Origin: Magnetospirillum sp. 64-120
GTDB lineage: Bacteria; Pseudomonadota; Alphaproteobacteria; Rhodospirillales; Magnetospirillaceae
Length of the DNA stretch: 64,000 nucleotides
Assembly (NCBI GenBank): GCA_001898825.1
Contig: MKVK01000030.1
Coordinates: forward strand, 1 to 64,000
Direction of reading: 5' to 3'
This document shows, one piece after another, positions 9,374 through 18,172 of the stretch. A model generated the notes under the pieces. The model was not told the DNA's origin, did no database searches, and saw only the letters and a program-made list of their open reading frames with translations. The translations under genes were made by a program, and so were the position numbers. The stretch's first letter is position 1, and each line of letters starts with the position of its first letter.

Positions 9374-10269
9374 TATTGGGGGAACGGGTGTCTACCTATT
9401 TTACGGATCGTGAATACGGCACACGGCCCCAAACAATCGATGTCATCGATGAGCGCTTGTGGGCCGGCCTCTACAGCTTGATCCAGACGGGGATTGGCAA
9501 CGGCTCATTTGGCCTGCGTTTTCCGGAACAGTGCCCTGACGGAAACGGTCCGTGCGGATGTGACGTCCAGGCCTTCCGCCAAGTGCTAGGCGCCGAGGTG
9601 CCGTGGATCGAATGGCCTCTTTCTCCGAACGTAGTGCCCGATACGCCGGTGATCCTCGATCTACTCGAGTTCTGCGCCAGCGCCGTGGGTGAGCCGATTC
9701 AGGGCGCTTATCATTCCTACTACCGTCATCATCACCTGAGTTGGGACCGAGACGCCGGCCTTGCGCGATTTGTGGCGGACGTGAACCTCCTATTTCGCCG
9801 GAACGCTGTCGCCTATGAGCTCACAGCGACTGGAGAGGCTCGCCGCCTGCTTCCGCAGGCGATCGCCAATACGATCGGCTGGGCCTTGTTTCACACCGGC
9901 GACGCGGAGACCGACAGGCTGCTTGAAGCCGCACGACAGCGGATTCTCTCGCCAAAGCCCGACGATCGCCGCGATGCGCTGGAAAAGCTGTGGGATGCGT
10001 TTGAGCGGCTGAAGACGCTGGAGCCGGGGGCCGACAAGCGCGTGCAGGCCGATGCACTGCTCGATCGTGTCGCCGCGCCGGGCTCCGGTTTTCGCCAAGC
10101 GCTCGCGCGCGAAGCCGCCGAGCTGACCAAAATCGGGAACAGCTTTCGCATTCGTCACTCTGAGACGACGCAGGAAGCGCTGACCTCTCTCGATCAGGTC
10201 GACTACCTCTTCACCCGTATGTTCGCATTCGTGCGCGTGATCCTGAAGGGAACAAGCCGTGGCGGGTGA
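9370..10269 (+). CDS. AbiJ-like (NTD4/HEPN-type) abortive infection protein
   Basis: A 299-residue protein beginning at an ATGA overlap with abiEii. The N-terminal half (YFTDREYGTRPQTIDVIDE, later FVADVNLLFRRNAVAYEL) resembles the AbiJ NTD4 domain. The C-terminal half has KLWDAFERLKTLEPG and then FRIRHSETTQ. The latter resembles the R-x-x-H motif region of HEPN ribonucleases that form the effector end of AbiJ proteins. An RNase effector triggered by phage infection is therefore likely but not shown. The domain assignment is by motif memory only. Confidence 0.68.
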   Translation: MILGERVSTYFTDREYGTRPQTIDVIDERLWAGLYSLIQTGIGNGSFGLRFPEQCPDGNGPCGCDVQAFRQVLGAEVPWIEWPLSPNVVPDTPVILDLLEFCASAVGEPIQGAYHSYYRHHHLSWDRDAGLARFVADVNLLFRRNAVAYELTATGEARRLLPQAIANTIGWALFHTGDAETDRLLEAARQRILSPKPDDRRDALEKLWDAFERLKTLEPGADKRVQADALLDRVAAPGSGFRQALAREAAELTKIGNSFRIRHSETTQEALTSLDQVDYLFTRMFAFVRVILKGTSRGG

Positions 10270-11581
10270 CCTCTATGGGCTCGTCGCTGGCCTCCTTCAG
10301 GGGATGACCCACGCCCAGCTCAGCGAGGAACCGCAGCAGGTTGCTGGGCTGGCCGTGCCTTACGAGGAGGGCTTCTCAAAGCGGCAGCGTATCGAACAAG
10401 CGCTGGCGAACCTGACACAGGAGCAATTGGCACAGCTTGCGCTGAAATTTGGCGCGGATCGTCGCGATATCCTTCTCGATGAAGCGGGCCGCAAGGTACT
10501 CGAGGCAAACGACCCGCCTCTAACTCACATCACACGACGAGACGTCGCACGCGCCCTCGGAGACGATCTCGCTGGTGAGCGCGGCACAGTGGAAGTCGTC
10601 GGGCGCTATTTCGTCCTTTCCACACCGATTGAAGATTTCCTCGGAAGCCGCGGACAAAGCCTGCGTGACCAAATCGACCGGCATATGGATCGGAATCCGG
10701 GCGACTGGTCGGTGGAACAGCTATTCGGTGAAATCGGCGCTTTTGACTGCTCCACCGCCAGGTTCGGTGCATTGCTCGAAGAAGCCGTTCATCCGCTTTC
10801 CCGATCAGGAGACGATCAGGCGGGGACGGTCATCGCCCTCAACAAGATTCTCGCACGCGACGGATACGAGCTCGTGCAGGAAGGCGAACTCTCCGGTCAT
10901 CCTATCTTCGCCTTCCGTCCTGTTGTGCGTGGTGTCGGTGGTCGACCCAAGAATTTGATCTTTGCCTCGCGAGGACCGAAGCCGGAGATCGGCTTTGCCG
11001 ACGCGATCAACAACGACATCGTCATTCTGTCCGGCGAAGAGAGTTGCCTGATCTACGACCGACCGATCGGCGCAAGCGGCCTTCTTTGGTCGGAACTCGT
11101 TTCCTGGTGGGGCGAGGTTACGCCGGGGGGCGATGCCGCAAAACTCGGGGCTCGCCTCCAGGAATCCCTGGCCTCGGACGCGGAACGCAAGCTTTTCGCG
11201 ACCTACTTCAAGGCCTATCGGTCCGCCCTCGGCGAGGCGCTACCGGCGCTCCTGCCGCAGGTCTACCTTCACTATGATCCTGCCATCGTGAAAACCCTGC
11301 GCCACCGGCTTCCGCTGCCGCGTCAGCGCATGGACTTCCTGATGCTGCTTCCCAGCCGTCAGCGCATCGTGATCGAGGTCGACGGCAAGCATCACTTCTC
11401 GGAAAACGACCTTCCGTCATTGAAGGTCTATGCTGACATGGTGTCGGCTGACCGCGAACTGCGGCTTGCCGGATATGAGGTGTATCGGTTCGGCGCGAAT
11501 GAACTGGTCGGTGACGGCGCCGAGGCGAGGACCAGGGATTTCTTCGACAAGCTTTTTCGACTGCACCGTATTCGGCAGTGA
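10259..11581 (+). CDS. AbiJ NTD3-like protein with C-terminal PD-(D/E)XK-type nuclease
   Basis: A 440-residue protein with a GTG start overlapping the previous gene by 11 bp. The middle (LTHITRRDVARAL, then RPKNLIFASRGPKPEIGFAD and LLWSELVSWWG) matches the AbiJ NTD3-like family. The end carries RMDFLMLLPSRQRIVIEVDG followed by KHH, a nuclease core with Asp and Glu-x-Asp-Gly. VSADRELRLAGYEVYRFGAN follows, as in DUF559/Vsr-like endonucleases. It probably acts with the preceding HEPN-like protein, since the two genes are translationally coupled. Confidence 0.72.
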   Translation: MAGDLYGLVAGLLQGMTHAQLSEEPQQVAGLAVPYEEGFSKRQRIEQALANLTQEQLAQLALKFGADRRDILLDEAGRKVLEANDPPLTHITRRDVARALGDDLAGERGTVEVVGRYFVLSTPIEDFLGSRGQSLRDQIDRHMDRNPGDWSVEQLFGEIGAFDCSTARFGALLEEAVHPLSRSGDDQAGTVIALNKILARDGYELVQEGELSGHPIFAFRPVVRGVGGRPKNLIFASRGPKPEIGFADAINNDIVILSGEESCLIYDRPIGASGLLWSELVSWWGEVTPGGDAAKLGARLQESLASDAERKLFATYFKAYRSALGEALPALLPQVYLHYDPAIVKTLRHRLPLPRQRMDFLMLLPSRQRIVIEVDGKHHFSENDLPSLKVYADMVSADRELRLAGYEVYRFGANELVGDGAEARTRDFFDKLFRLHRIRQ

Positions 11582-11631
11582 ACTTGTTCGCTGATGCATT
11601 ACGACGCATGGCGATCTGTGGGGGGTAACAA

Positions 11632-12942
11632 TTGACGACGACGATATTCTGGTCCTGGCAAAGTGATCGCGACCCCAAGTTGCACCACTATTTTGTGCGC
11701 GACGCGCTGAAGGATGCCTGCAAGCTCATTGCCATCGATCCCGACTATGAGGAGGCGGTGCGTCCCGAGGTCGATCACGATACCAAGAATGTCGCTGGGA
11801 CCCCTGACATCACGAAGACGATCCTGGACAAAATAGCCAAGGCCAATGTGTTCGTCGCCGATATGACCCCAGTCGGGGTAACCGATCCTGCAGCGCTTCA
11901 GCCGAACACGGCCGCAGACAAACGTTCAGAGCCGAAGCATCTGCAAAACCCGAACGTCATGTCCGAGCTTGGCTATGCGGAACATGCGCTCTCGCAGGGC
12001 CGCATCATCCTAGTGGCGAATGGCGCGCACTATCCCGGTCCCGTGGCGCTCCCCTTTGACTGGCGTCACAGGAGCGGTGCGAAGGTCTACCACCTGAAGG
12101 ACGGGGCTACGAAAGAAGAGATTAAAGCGGAGCAGAAGCGCTTCGCAGAGGTTTTGAAGAGCTGCATTGTGCCCATCCTGGCCGAGCAAGCGCCAGCAAA
12201 GACGCCCCTGCCGCCCATCTCATGGCAGGCACCGAGCGATAGCGATCCGGCCATCTGGCTGGCGGCGGCGAAGAAGCTTGAGTTTCGCAACAATGCGATG
12301 GGGGAGCCGCAGCGCAGTGTCGAGCTGCGGGACGGGACTCGGATTTTTGCACGCATCGCTCCGCGCGAATGGTCGATGCCTGCCAGGGTCGAGCTCGAAC
12401 AGCGGATTTCAGACGTGGGGTTGAACATTCGCGGACGAGACGGCGACTGGGGTCTCAATGGCGACGGCGCATTGTCGGTCTCGGGCCTCATCTCAGGCGC
12501 GCGCAACGACATGATCGTCACCAACGCGACGCAGTGGTTTCAGTCAAACGGTGAGCTTTGGGCGGTCAACAACAACTGTTTCGCCGAGAACAGCGGCGGC
12601 CAGGTTTTCGCATCGGCGCTGCCGTTCACACCGCTCGATGCGTTTCTCGGCAAAGGCGTCGCCGCCATCAGGGCAATGGGTGGCAAGGGCCCGATCGGAA
12701 TTAAGCTTGGCGCCGGTGATCTGACCGACACTGCCTTGCCTGGAGAATATCGATCGCAACGCTTCCCGGCTGTCAGTGCATGGGTGGACGTGGACGAAGA
12801 GCGGAAGACCTGGACGCCGGAGGAGCGTCGCGCGCTGCTGTTCCGATTCTGGAACGCTTTGATGGACGCCTACGGTCGGCCGCCTGCACGCTCCATTACA
12901 GAGTTCGAGCAAGCTGCTGCGGTAGCGCCGCTCTCGAAATAG
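11632..12942 (+). CDS. TIR-like domain protein, probable defence sensor or effector
   Basis: A 436-residue protein starting at a TTG behind GGGGGG. The N-terminus IFWSWQSDRDPK, followed by GTPDITKTILDKI, VFVADMTP and PNVMSELGYAEHAL, is a TIR/nucleoside-deoxyribosyltransferase-like fold common in phage-defence loci. Its Glu in SELGYA is the likely catalytic residue. The C-terminal 240 residues (from about PPISWQAP) match nothing I recognise and may sense a signal. It is eight bases upstream of the STAND gene, so the two may form one module. Enzymatic activity (NAD cleavage) is inference. Confidence 0.6.
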   Translation: MTTTIFWSWQSDRDPKLHHYFVRDALKDACKLIAIDPDYEEAVRPEVDHDTKNVAGTPDITKTILDKIAKANVFVADMTPVGVTDPAALQPNTAADKRSEPKHLQNPNVMSELGYAEHALSQGRIILVANGAHYPGPVALPFDWRHRSGAKVYHLKDGATKEEIKAEQKRFAEVLKSCIVPILAEQAPAKTPLPPISWQAPSDSDPAIWLAAAKKLEFRNNAMGEPQRSVELRDGTRIFARIAPREWSMPARVELEQRISDVGLNIRGRDGDWGLNGDGALSVSGLISGARNDMIVTNATQWFQSNGELWAVNNNCFAENSGGQVFASALPFTPLDAFLGKGVAAIRAMGGKGPIGIKLGAGDLTDTALPGEYRSQRFPAVSAWVDVDEERKTWTPEERRALLFRFWNALMDAYGRPPARSITEFEQAAAVAPLSK

Positions 12943-12950
12943 GCGGCGGG

Positions 12951-15809
12951 ATGATGAGCGGGGAAGCAAGGCCAAACGTACTCGATCCGCGCCAGCTGGT
13001 GCGCATCGAGGCCGTGCATCGTGGCTTCCTGTATCAGCACCTCTATCTGGCGAATTGCCTGCTGCGTGCCGCATCGGCCGGCGTCGACAAAATCGTCCTC
13101 GAAGGAGACGAGGACGTAGAACTGCATCGGGCGGCCGACCGCTTTTATGTGCAGGTGAAGACGCGCCAGAGACTCCTGGAAGCTGGCGACACCAAGGGCG
13201 CGCTTGAACGATTTGCTTTGATCCGAGCGGAGCACGCCGCCGGCGTCCGAACGGGGACGGCGCGCTTCGTTATCGCATCGAATGCGGCCCCCGCGCCGAA
13301 GCTCGCTGAGATGCTCGCATCGGCGGGTTGGCCGAAGGATGTGGAGGTTCATTGGCCAGGCGGCCCAGTGGTCGCTGACCCGGCGCTCCCCCAACCACCT
13401 ATCGATGTGAACGACGCTGCGTCCGCATGCGGCACGTTGGCGGCGAAGCTGCCATTTGCGATGTTGCGGCCCGATACGCTGACCTGGAAGCTCGCGGGCG
13501 CCGCGATGCTGGCGGCGTCGGGTACGCCCCCGCGACGCGATCATGCGTTCTATCGCGATGAACTGCCGGCTCTATTTGAGCAGTTGGCCGTCCAGATGCA
13601 GGACTTTCCTGCCCCGCCGGCCGTCTACAGGGCGCAGATCAACGAGCCACCGCTGTCGACCGGAGAACGGGTCAGGGTGCTTTCGGGGCTGTCGGGCGCG
13701 GGAAAGACTGCCTGGGTCGCAGAAGCCGCGACGCATCTGGGGACACCGGCCGTTTACCTCGATGTTGGCGAGATGCCCGGGCCGGCACTGGCATCGGCGG
13801 TCGCGCGGGAAGTCGCAGCAAAGCTCTTCGGCCGCAGTCACGGTGTACTGGGCGAGATTCTCCTGCCGGGCGCGTCAGGCATGGAGACGCTTGGCGCGTT
13901 GAACATCAAACTCGGTCAGGATGGGCTGAGTGTCGATGTCGTGATCGACAATGCGCATCGCCTGACGCCGGCGGACCTGAAACCGATTGTCGATCAGGCG
14001 CAGAACATTCGCTTTCTTCTCCTGTGTCAGCCGGGCACCGTGACACAGGAGATCGCCGTACTCCTCGGCGTCGAGCACGAAGCGCTGGGCGGTTGGGACG
14101 AGGACACCATTGCGGCGGTGGTCGCCGAGGCCGGCTGCGTGGCTGACTATGCGGATTGCGAGCGTTTGTCGCGTCTCACCGGCGGGCTGCCCTACTATGT
14201 GTTGAATGCGGCGACCGTCGCGAAGCGCGAATACGATGGACGGATCGCAGCCATCTGCGCGGACGTTGAGGCACAGACGAATCTGGTCGCGACGGCGCAG
14301 GAGGTGATCCTCAAGCGGGCGTTCGACACGATGCCCGACCAAATGAAAGAGGTCGTGGCTGCGCTCAGCCTGGCCGACGTTCCCCTCTCGCGAGACGAAG
14401 CCAGCGCCTACCTTCAGAAGGCCTGCAAGCTCACGCGCCAGAACGCCATCAGCTTGCTGCGCCAGCTTCCGGATAGAGGAGCGGTCGAGCTCTTCAGCAA
14501 TGCCGGTATCAAGGTCCACGACGCGATGCGGCTACTCGGCCGCGCATACATTGCCGGCCGCGGCGCGGACCATGAACGCGATAGCCGGAAGCTCCTCTCA
14601 GCCACCATCATCGAGTCGATCCAGAAGGATTGGAGCATCGCGAAAGTTGCTCTGCTGGTGAGGCTGTTCGGTCAACTCGGTCAGGCGAAAATCCTGGTTG
14701 AGTTCGCAACCGACGAGCTGTTCCACGAAATGGGCGTGTGGCGAGAGATCGAGCCCTTTCTGATCGCGATCGCCGAGGATGCGGAGGAGGATGCGGAGAC
14801 GCGCCTTTGGGCTCTCGACGGGCTGGTGTTCAACGATCTGCGCGAAGGCGATGTCGAGCGCGGGCTGGAGCGTATCGACGCAATGCGCGCGCTGCTGGAC
14901 AACAACAAGCTGGGGTCAGATGAGTGGTTGGCTTGGGCCATGAAGCGCATGTTGGCCGTGTCCGGCAACGACGATGTCCAGGGCGTTATGGACATGCTTG
15001 CCGAGGTCGAGGAGCGCCTTCCGAAAAGCGACCAGCACCATCGCATCTTTCGCTACAACCGCGCATTGGCGATGTTCAAGCTCGGAGCCTACGACCTCAC
15101 GCTCCAGGAAACGGAACGGCTCGGGCAAGAATATTACGACCTCCTTGGCCTATCGCCGGAGCAGGTCATCGGCAGAAATCCACCGGCCATCCGGCCGCTT
15201 CTGCCCAAGGGTCGGGACAATAGGGACGACCTGAAGCATCTCGCCGACACGCTGGACCTCCACGCACAGGCGCTACAGCGATCCGGCGGATCATCACCGT
15301 TGGCCCGCATACACGCGATGAAGTTCTACGAACTTGCCCATGCCCCGCAGTCGGTTATCCGCGTGGGCCAGGACCTCGTAGACGACTTCTGTGTCCACAA
15401 TGACTTTGAGGGCGCGCGGGACGTCATCGAGAAGATGCTTCTGCCGACCGTCCAGGCGTTGAACCTCGTTTCCTGGGTGGTGCCGGTCCGCAGCCAATAC
15501 GCGGTCGTCCTTGCCTATTCGGGGCAGTTTGACGCCGCCGACAATGAAATGCGCCGGCTCGCACCATATGAGGCGGGCCTTAGTCCTGCCGGCAAGGGCG
15601 AGTTGGAGGATCAGCGCCGCCTTATTGCAAGCCTTCGTCGGTCTGGGCCTCCGCCGCAAAGAAGGGTCGTCATCCCTCCAGCGGTGCAGGAGCTTCTCTC
15701 GGCCCGCAACGGGCAAGCGGCGCCACCCGAGCGTCGGACCAAAATCGGCCGAAATGAGCGGTGCCCGTGCCAGTCAGGCCGGAAATACAAACATTGTCAC
15801 GGCCGATGA
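12951..15809 (+). CDS. STAND-like NTPase with N-terminal nuclease domain and C-terminal SEC-C motif
   Basis: A 952-residue protein. Residues about 20-75 (FLYQHLYLANCLLR, VLEGDEDVEL, FYVQVKTRQ) look like a Cap4/Mrr-type PD-(D/E)XK nuclease with E..D...QVK. A Walker A LSGLSGAGKTAWV lies near residue 247 and a Walker B VVIDNAH near 330, followed by a helical regulatory region and TPR-like repeats. The extreme C-terminus IGRNERCPCQSGRKYKHCHG is a zinc-binding SEC-C motif. The layout matches Avs-type sensors: an effector nuclease, an oligomerising NTPase and a repeat sensor. The SEC-C end is unusual. Start codons at 12951 and 12954 are both possible. Confidence 0.75.
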   Translation: MMSGEARPNVLDPRQLVRIEAVHRGFLYQHLYLANCLLRAASAGVDKIVLEGDEDVELHRAADRFYVQVKTRQRLLEAGDTKGALERFALIRAEHAAGVRTGTARFVIASNAAPAPKLAEMLASAGWPKDVEVHWPGGPVVADPALPQPPIDVNDAASACGTLAAKLPFAMLRPDTLTWKLAGAAMLAASGTPPRRDHAFYRDELPALFEQLAVQMQDFPAPPAVYRAQINEPPLSTGERVRVLSGLSGAGKTAWVAEAATHLGTPAVYLDVGEMPGPALASAVAREVAAKLFGRSHGVLGEILLPGASGMETLGALNIKLGQDGLSVDVVIDNAHRLTPADLKPIVDQAQNIRFLLLCQPGTVTQEIAVLLGVEHEALGGWDEDTIAAVVAEAGCVADYADCERLSRLTGGLPYYVLNAATVAKREYDGRIAAICADVEAQTNLVATAQEVILKRAFDTMPDQMKEVVAALSLADVPLSRDEASAYLQKACKLTRQNAISLLRQLPDRGAVELFSNAGIKVHDAMRLLGRAYIAGRGADHERDSRKLLSATIIESIQKDWSIAKVALLVRLFGQLGQAKILVEFATDELFHEMGVWREIEPFLIAIAEDAEEDAETRLWALDGLVFNDLREGDVERGLERIDAMRALLDNNKLGSDEWLAWAMKRMLAVSGNDDVQGVMDMLAEVEERLPKSDQHHRIFRYNRALAMFKLGAYDLTLQETERLGQEYYDLLGLSPEQVIGRNPPAIRPLLPKGRDNRDDLKHLADTLDLHAQALQRSGGSSPLARIHAMKFYELAHAPQSVIRVGQDLVDDFCVHNDFEGARDVIEKMLLPTVQALNLVSWVVPVRSQYAVVLAYSGQFDAADNEMRRLAPYEAGLSPAGKGELEDQRRLIASLRRSGPPPQRRVVIPPAVQELLSARNGQAAPPERRTKIGRNERCPCQSGRKYKHCHGR

Positions 15810-16865
15810 TCGACGATGGGGTCCCCACATCGTCGAGCGTTCCTGTGGACCGTTATTTCCTCGACGAAAGCGGCCACGGTGGCGATCTCGCCTCGACGAA
15901 GGCTCTCGATTTCGCAAGTCAACCGTTCTTCGCACTGGCCTGCGTCGGAGCGGGTGATGCTGCGCTGTTGGCTGCGGAGCTTGATCGGCTGCGTGTGCAT
16001 TACGCCTGCGGTGAAGGCGAGTTGAAATCGACCAGGCTAGGTAAGAAGCTGACGCCGATCGCGGGTGAGCTGATCGCTTTCCTTGGTCGGCATCGATGGC
16101 CGCTCTTCGTGGAGCTGGTGGACAAACGGTTCTTCGTCGCGATCCACATCGTCAACCACCTGCTTTGCAGCCCCCACGGACTCGATGATGTCGACATGGC
16201 GAGCCGAAATATGATCGCCGAGTTCCTCTCGGACGAGGATTCCGACGCGGTGCTGTTGGCCTACATCAACGCCTGCGAGACGCTCTCGGTGACATCCGTG
16301 TCGGCCGTCATCGATCTGCTCTGGGACTGGCTGGATCGCTCCGACGCCGAGATCGCCCGAACAGCACAGGTGCTGACGATGTTCGCGCGGGACCGCGTGC
16401 GGAAATCGTCGGCGAAGGCCGAAGATTTTCTGCCGATCGCTGACGACTCTGCCACCGGGAAGAAGGTCTGGATGCTGCCCAATCTCCAGTGCCTCACGAA
16501 CATCTACGCACGCCTCAATCAGTCCCGGCCTGTCAGTCTCGACGGCGCCCAGCTCGTTCACGACGGACAGATGCAGTACGCGAAGGTGCTCGAGGACTCC
16601 AAGACGCTGATGGAGCAACTCGCAACCGAGGCCGCTCTGCCGATCGTTCCGTTCGCCGACTATCGCTTGCGAGGCCGTGGCGATCTTATCTTTGCGACGG
16701 GGAAGGTCGATAGATTACGCCAACCAACTGGGCGCCGAGAGCGGCCTATGGTGGACACTCTATGTCGGTGTGCTTGCCAACGCCGGTAGTGAGCGGGCGA
16801 TAGAGCTGATCAACCAAGCGCCGTCGCCCGCTCACGGGACGCGACATCGGATTGCGTCTTCCCGG
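15806..16865 (+). pseudogene. DUF3800 protein gene, frameshifted and truncated (5' part)
   Basis: Starts at an ATGA overlap with the STAND gene. The N-terminus VDRYFLDESGHGG has the DUF3800 acidic signature (LDESG), a predicted RNase H-like fold found in many defence loci. In frame it continues to FATGKV near 16705. The family-like reading then resumes one base later as SIDYANQLGAESGLWWTLYV up to about 16865. One extra G in a GGGG run near 16698 would explain this. Beyond that point the sequence belongs to another gene on the opposite strand. A DUF3800-like C-terminus occurs at 24839-25093, suggesting the gene was split by an 8-kb insertion. Confidence 0.7.
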
Positions 16866-16884
16866 AGTTCTACGACACTGGACC

Positions 16885-17523
16885 TTATGGAAGGTGCAGG
16901 AGCACCGGAAGCCAGCCGTCGATGTGGGCCCAGTCGATACCCTCGAACAGGGGGATCGCCAGCAGGAAGAAGAGGCCGTCTCCGAGCGTTCGAACGAAGA
17001 AGGCTGGACGTATCTCCAGGGTCTCCTGGCTCCCCCAGAGTCGAAAGTCGGGCAAGAACCGCGGCACTCTCGAGCGATAGTCCGAGTAGCTTTGACCGAA
17101 GGCGGCGCTTAGCCAAGCTTCCTCCCGGCGGACCGTGGCGGCAAATACCAGGACAGCGATCAGGGTGAACGCGACGGCGACCGTCATGCTGCCCGTCTGG
17201 GCGCCCATGCCGCCGGCCGCCACGAAGCTGAACATATAGAGGGGGTTTCTGCTGACCGAGTACGGTCCAGTGTCCACGATTTCGGCGCGTTTTCGACCGC
17301 CGATGTAGAGCGAGCACCAGGCTCGTCCGATGATGCCGGTGGCGATCAACAGCAGGCCGCCGTGTTCGATAACCTCATGGATCTCGGTTCCTTGAGGCCA
17401 GGTCGAACCCACGAAGAGCAATCCGACGACAATCACCAAACCGATGATCGCGATGGCGGCCTTGCGGAGCCTCTGGACCTTCTGGAGGTCGAAAGCGCCA
17501 TCTGCTTTGGGCTCGGAGGGCAT
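16885..17523 (-). CDS. Isoprenylcysteine methyltransferase-like membrane protein
   Basis: A 212-residue membrane protein with about five hydrophobic segments. GPYSVSRNPLYMFSF and the later RREEAWLSAAFGQSYSDYRS are the SAM-binding and catalytic signatures of the ICMT/PEMT-type methyltransferase family. Bacterial members often sit near metal or stress genes and mostly have unknown substrates. Its 3' end abuts the broken DUF3800 gene, so it is the first gene of the inserted segment. It is divergent from the ChrB-like gene, sharing an intergenic palindrome. Confidence 0.75.
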   Translation of the reverse strand: MPSEPKADGAFDLQKVQRLRKAAIAIIGLVIVVGLLFVGSTWPQGTEIHEVIEHGGLLLIATGIIGRAWCSLYIGGRKRAEIVDTGPYSVSRNPLYMFSFVAAGGMGAQTGSMTVAVAFTLIAVLVFAATVRREEAWLSAAFGQSYSDYRSRVPRFLPDFRLWGSQETLEIRPAFFVRTLGDGLFFLLAIPLFEGIDWAHIDGWLPVLLHLP

Positions 17524-17549
17524 GGAACACTCGCTGGAATCTGGATCGA

Positions 17550-17602
17550 AACACCTGTTGCATCGCCCTTCGCAAATTCCTACATAGCATGCAACAGGTG
17601 TT
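17550..17602. promoter_or_regulatory. 14-bp perfect inverted repeat between divergent genes
   Basis: AACACCTGTTGCAT (17550-17563) and its exact reverse complement ATGCAACAGGTGTT (17589-17602) are separated by 25 bases. The repeat lies between the methyltransferase start (17523, minus) and the ChrB-like start (17606, plus). The right arm contains CAGGTG, the only ribosome-site-like sequence for the TTG at 17606. The repeat could be an operator or an RNA hairpin that hides the ribosome site. Confidence 0.6.
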
Positions 17603-17605
17603 ACT

Positions 17606-18172
17606 TTGTCGAAATCCGTCCCGTTTCATTGGCTGATGCTACTGGCCCAGCTTCCAGCTTCTCCGTCCAGCGCCAGGGTCAGCCTTTGGCGTCGCCTTCG
17701 CGCCGCCGGCGCGACAGGTTTGTTTACGGGCGCTTGGGTGATGCCGGTGAGTCCAGAGCACCAGGCGCTATTCGAGCAACTGGCCGAAACTGTCCGCGAT
17801 CAGGGCGGTCAGGCCGCCGTGTTTATCTCGCAAGCGATCGAGGGCGGTGACGATGCCGTGGTGGCGCAGTTCGCGGCGGATCGGGCGCGGGAATATGGCG
17901 AGTTCGCCGAACGCTGCGACGGATTGCTGGCGGAGATCGCCAAGGAGCGAAGCCGGGAAAAGTTCACGTTCGCCGAACTGGAAGAGATCGAAGCCGATCT
18001 GGAGAAACTCACCGCTTGGCTGGCCAAGATCGAGGCGCGGGACTTCTTTCCCGACGTGAAACGGCAGGCGGCAAGGGACAAGCTGGGCCTTTGTCGTTCG
18101 GCCCAACAAGCCTTTGCTGAAGATGTTTACGCCCGAGAAGGGCTTGGAGAACCAGATGCGGAAATACCATAG
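17606..18172 (+). CDS. ChrB N-terminal-domain-like protein
   Basis: A 188-residue protein. The start WLMLLAQLPASPSSARVSLW, followed by RLRAAGATGLFTGAWVMP, matches the N-terminal domain of ChrB, a chromate-responsive regulator. The remainder is acidic and helical (ELEEIEADLEKLTAWLAKIE) and lacks the ChrB C-terminal domain. A TTG start is used here because the ChrB motif begins at once after it; an ATG at 17633 would cut into the motif. It overlaps the next gene. No chrA chromate transporter is nearby, so a chromate role is only possible. Confidence 0.65.
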   Translation: MSKSVPFHWLMLLAQLPASPSSARVSLWRRLRAAGATGLFTGAWVMPVSPEHQALFEQLAETVRDQGGQAAVFISQAIEGGDDAVVAQFAADRAREYGEFAERCDGLLAEIAKERSREKFTFAELEEIEADLEKLTAWLAKIEARDFFPDVKRQAARDKLGLCRSAQQAFAEDVYAREGLGEPDAEIP

